In this document: piece after piece, positions 14,978-18,486 of the stretch
Layout: every line of letters begins with the position of its first letter
How positions within the stretch are numbered: the stretch's first letter is position 1
Assembly (NCBI RefSeq): GCF_000750005.1
Contig: NZ_JPYA01000022.1
Location: 1-18,486, forward strand
DNA: 18,486 nucleotides
Direction of reading: 5' to 3'
Source: Geobacillus icigianus
Lineage (GTDB): Bacteria > Bacillota > Bacilli > Bacillales > Anoxybacillaceae
Made by a program: the position numbers and the translations under genes
Notes under the pieces: generated by a model
What the model was told of the DNA's origin: nothing
The model's database searches: none
What the model saw: the letters and a program-made list of their open reading frames with translations, nothing else

Positions 14978-16231
14978 TTGTCGCTAACGAGCTATATCAT
15001 CCGCACGATGTTTGTTGTCATTCCGGGCACGGCAGCGATTGGCGCGGGGGTCTGCCTAGCGAATGACATTCATGGTGCAGCGCTTGGCTGGACATTGATG
15101 GCCACCGTGCTGTTTGGTGCGCTGATCGGTCTGATCTCCGCTTCGCTCAACTACCGGCGGTTTGTTGCGCCGATCGCCGTTATTAACCGCCACTTAGAGA
15201 AGATGACGGAGGGGGATTTGACGGCGCGTGTGCCATTGGACCGGGTGCGCCAGCTGCGGCCGATCGCGGCATCGTTAAATTATATGGCGGACGCATGGCA
15301 AGAAGTTATGAAAAGCATCCAGCATCATGCCGAGGAAGTCGCGCAATATTCGCAACAGCTTGCCGCTGTCGCCGAACAGACGACAAAAGCTACCGAACAA
15401 ATCGCGACCACCATGGAAACGATGGCGTCTCATGCCGAAGAGCAGACTAGCGCTGTTCGCGGCACGGCGGCGGCAGTCAATACCATTTCCCGAACGCTCG
15501 GCGATGTGGACCGTCGGACAAAAGATGTCACTCATCGGGCTCAGGAAACCGCGGCAAAGGCCGAGTCTGGGGAGCAATCGGTGGAGAAAATGTCGGAGCA
15601 AATGCAGTTTATCTACGGTCATGTCCAATCGCTAGGTCAGATCGTCAAAGCGCTTGGCGAACGATCGAACGAGATCGGACAAATTACCGAGGCCATTACG
15701 GGCATCGCCTCACAGACGAATTTGTTGGCGCTCAACGCGGCGATCGAGGCGGCGCGCGCTGGTGAGCAAGGGAAAGGATTTGCCGTCGTCGCCGGCGAGG
15801 TGAGAAAACTGGCTGAACAATCGGCTCGTTCTGCGCAGCAAATTTCTGAGCTGATCGGCTACATCCAAGAAGAGACGAAGCGGGCCATCGCTTCCACCGA
15901 ACGGGTCGTCTCGGAAGTGGCGCATGGACTGAATGCTGCCCATGCTTGTGGGGCATCGTTTGCCCATATTCGTGAGGCGGTGGGGCAGGTGAGCGAACAA
16001 ATCGGACAAGTTTCGCTGGCGCTTGAACAGATGACGGATCATGTCCGTCATGTGGATGAAGCGTTGCAACAGATGACCGATATTGTAGAACAATCGTCCG
16101 CCAGCACCGCTAACGTATCGGCGGCAACGCAAGAGCAGATGGCTTCCGTCGAAGAAATCGCTTCTTCGTCGGCATCGTTGGGCCAAATGGCGGACGAGAT
16201 GCGGACGATGCTGAAGCATTTTTCGGTGTAA
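14978..16231 (+). CDS. Methyl-accepting chemotaxis protein without an extracytoplasmic sensor domain
   Basis: The 417-residue receptor signals to the CheA-CheW complex. Two hydrophobic segments, about 8-28 and 36-57, are separated by only a few residues ([10 protein letters not shown]), so the usual extracellular ligand domain is absent. A HAMP domain follows (about 58-110, with [16 protein letters not shown]), then a long coiled-coil. The conserved hairpin tip lies at about 240-283: [20 protein letters not shown], then [20 protein letters not shown]. Glu/Gln-rich helices flanking the tip provide methylation sites. The start is TTG at 14978, with GAAGGAGGAG at 14961-14970; an ATG at 14973 is out of frame and stops after four codons. 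Input probably comes through the membrane or cytoplasmic part, or from a partner protein. Confidence 0.9.
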   Translation: MSLTSYIIRTMFVVIPGTAAIGAGVCLANDIHGAALGWTLMATVLFGALIGLISASLNYRRFVAPIAVINRHLEKMTEGDLTARVPLDRVRQLRPIAASLNYMADAWQEVMKSIQHHAEEVAQYSQQLAAVAEQTTKATEQIATTMETMASHAEEQTSAVRGTAAAVNTISRTLGDVDRRTKDVTHRAQETAAKAESGEQSVEKMSEQMQFIYGHVQSLGQIVKALGERSNEIGQITEAITGIASQTNLLALNAAIEAARAGEQGKGFAVVAGEVRKLAEQSARSAQQISELIGYIQEETKRAIASTERVVSEVAHGLNAAHACGASFAHIREAVGQVSEQIGQVSLALEQMTDHVRHVDEALQQMTDIVEQSSASTANVSAATQEQMASVEEIASSSASLGQMADEMRTMLKHFSV

Positions 16232-16295
16232 TTGAAAAAAACATGGATACGAAAGGGGGGGCCAAATCTCGCCCCAGTCGGCAGTGAAAAAAAGA

Positions 16296-16324
16296 TTGCC
16301 TGCCGGCTGACGATGCGATAAAAT
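16296..16324 (+). promoter_or_regulatory. Sigma-A promoter of the TPP riboswitch-thiC unit
   Basis: TTGCCT (16296-16301), a 17-nt spacer and TAAAAT (16319-16324) sit just upstream of the riboswitch; transcription should start near 16331. A 9-bp inverted repeat (16276-16284 with 16301-16309) overlaps the -35, and its role is unclear. Confidence 0.7.
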
Positions 16325-16360
16325 GAAGAAAATGAGCTGTGATCGCGTCATACGCGTAAT

Positions 16361-16457
16361 CTGCTAGGGGAGTCCGAGAGCCGGGCTGAGAAAAGAACGC
16401 GGTGAAGTTCTTTGACCCTTTGAACCTGATCTGGGTCATGCCAGCGTAGGGAAGCAG
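16361..16457 (+). promoter_or_regulatory. TPP riboswitch (THI element)
   Basis: The aptamer shows all conserved blocks: GGGGAGTCC, GGGCTGAGA, GACCCTTTGAACCTGATCTG, GGGTCATGCCAGCGTAGGGA. The closing helix P1 pairs CTGCT (16361-16365) with AGCAG (16453-16457). It binds thiamine pyrophosphate and controls thiC by transcription attenuation through the terminator at 16509. Confidence 0.97.
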
Positions 16458-16508
16458 GCAGCGGGAACAGATGGACGTGTCATGTTCGTTTGCCCTTTTG
16501 CCTTCGAT

Positions 16509-16540
16509 CAGGTTCCGTTGTCGGAACCTGTTTTTGTTTT
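16509..16540 (+). terminator. Riboswitch-controlled terminator of thiC
   Basis: CAGGTTCCG (16509-16517) pairs with CGGAACCTG (16522-16530) around TTGT, followed by TTTTTGTTTT. Its 5' arm is also complementary to the aptamer: GATCAGGTTC (16506-16515) pairs perfectly with GAACCTGATC (16422-16431). That gives an antiterminator when TPP is absent and a terminator when TPP locks the aptamer. Confidence 0.9.
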
Positions 16541-16612
16541 GTCTCGTCCTCTCTCTTTCCCTTTTTGATGGTTGCCTTCTTCCAAGCGTGATGGCATGGA
16601 TCCAGTCGATGA

Positions 16613-18328
<1,716 letters not shown>

Positions 18329-18424
18329 CAAGTCCAGTCAGGACGGACGAACGTATGAAAGCGCGGAAGCCCGCCAGTTGGGTAAGGATATACAATTATA
18401 CAGAAAATATAGAATAAAAATATA

Positions 18425-18463
18425 TTTACAAATTGTTTTTTATCTGTTATGATAATGACATAA
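18425..18463 (+). promoter_or_regulatory. Strong promoter with possible operator at the right edge
   Basis: TTTACA (18425-18430), a 17-nt spacer and TATGAT (18448-18453) with an extended TG motif form a strong promoter for a gene beyond the window. TTATGATAATGACATAA (18447-18463) overlaps the -10 and has 5-bp inverted ends (TTATG/CATAA) and one GATAAT, partly resembling Fur- or PerR-type operators. The operator assignment is tentative. Confidence 0.55.
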
Positions 18464-18486
18464 GAGGTAAATTTCTAGTCATAACA

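Noticed and set aside
15710..16351. A 213-codon open frame on the minus strand, antisense to the chemoreceptor
   Set aside because: It has no ribosome binding site or recognisable domain; long antisense frames are common in GC-rich genes with strong codon bias.
18329..18420. A terminator after thiC
   Set aside because: Only short weak stems are visible (for example GTCC/GGAC near 18333), with no U-tract, so none was annotated.

Overview
The window reads as chromosome of a spore-forming, moderately GC-rich, thermophilic Bacillaceae, most like Geobacillus or Parageobacillus. The signs are strong GGAGG-type ribosome binding sites, frequent TTG starts (rlmD, spo0M, the six-hairpin gene, the chemoreceptor), a spo0M gene, Bacillus-style terminators, and a thiC gene behind a TPP riboswitch with a transcription-termination platform. 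The genus is inferred from overall protein and codon character; no search was run.

Layout, left to right. (1) 295-1677: rlmD-type 23S rRNA uracil-C5 methyltransferase, with a promoter whose -10 lies in a palindrome. (2) 1858-4176, minus strand: spo0M behind a sigma-W-type promoter, then a Gfo/Idh-family dehydrogenase. The 390 nt between them hold two terminators and an unexplained 32-bp direct repeat. (3) 4470-9150, plus strand: a tightly overlapping four-gene sugar cassette of sugar-nucleotide pyrophosphorylase, GT4 glycosyltransferase, six-hairpin (alpha/alpha toroid) protein and phosphomannomutase/phosphoglucomutase. It has its own promoter, diverges from the Gfo/Idh gene, and ends in a strong terminator. 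(4) 9376-11019: a monocistronic LuxR-type regulator with PocR-like and GAF-like sensory regions, bounded by terminators. (5) 11266-13557: a three-gene partner-switching module (HATPase kinase/anti-sigma, STAS antagonist, PAS-PAS-PP2C phosphatase) with a near-consensus sigma-A promoter and no sigma factor in view. (6) 13558-14977: an RDD-family membrane-protein gene flanked by two diverged copies of a hairpin-bearing repeat. Its reading frame runs on into non-conserved sequence. (7) 14978-16231: a chemoreceptor with two membrane segments but almost no extracytoplasmic sensor domain. (8) 16296-18328: promoter, TPP riboswitch, terminator and thiC. The right edge carries a strong promoter for an unseen gene.

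How the genes may work together: the cassette in (3) should interconvert hexose-6-P and hexose-1-P, activate the sugar-1-P (mannose or glucose) as an NDP-sugar, and transfer it with the GT4 enzyme. The six-hairpin protein is probably the glycosyltransferase's dedicated partner. The module in (5) should work by phosphorylation and dephosphorylation of the STAS protein, with PAS domains controlling the phosphatase; its output target is not in the window. I see no clear novel defence system, mobile element or CRISPR array. The most unusual items are the glycan cassette, the orphan partner-switching module with its cysteine-rich kinase, and the repeats near spo0M and around the RDD gene.
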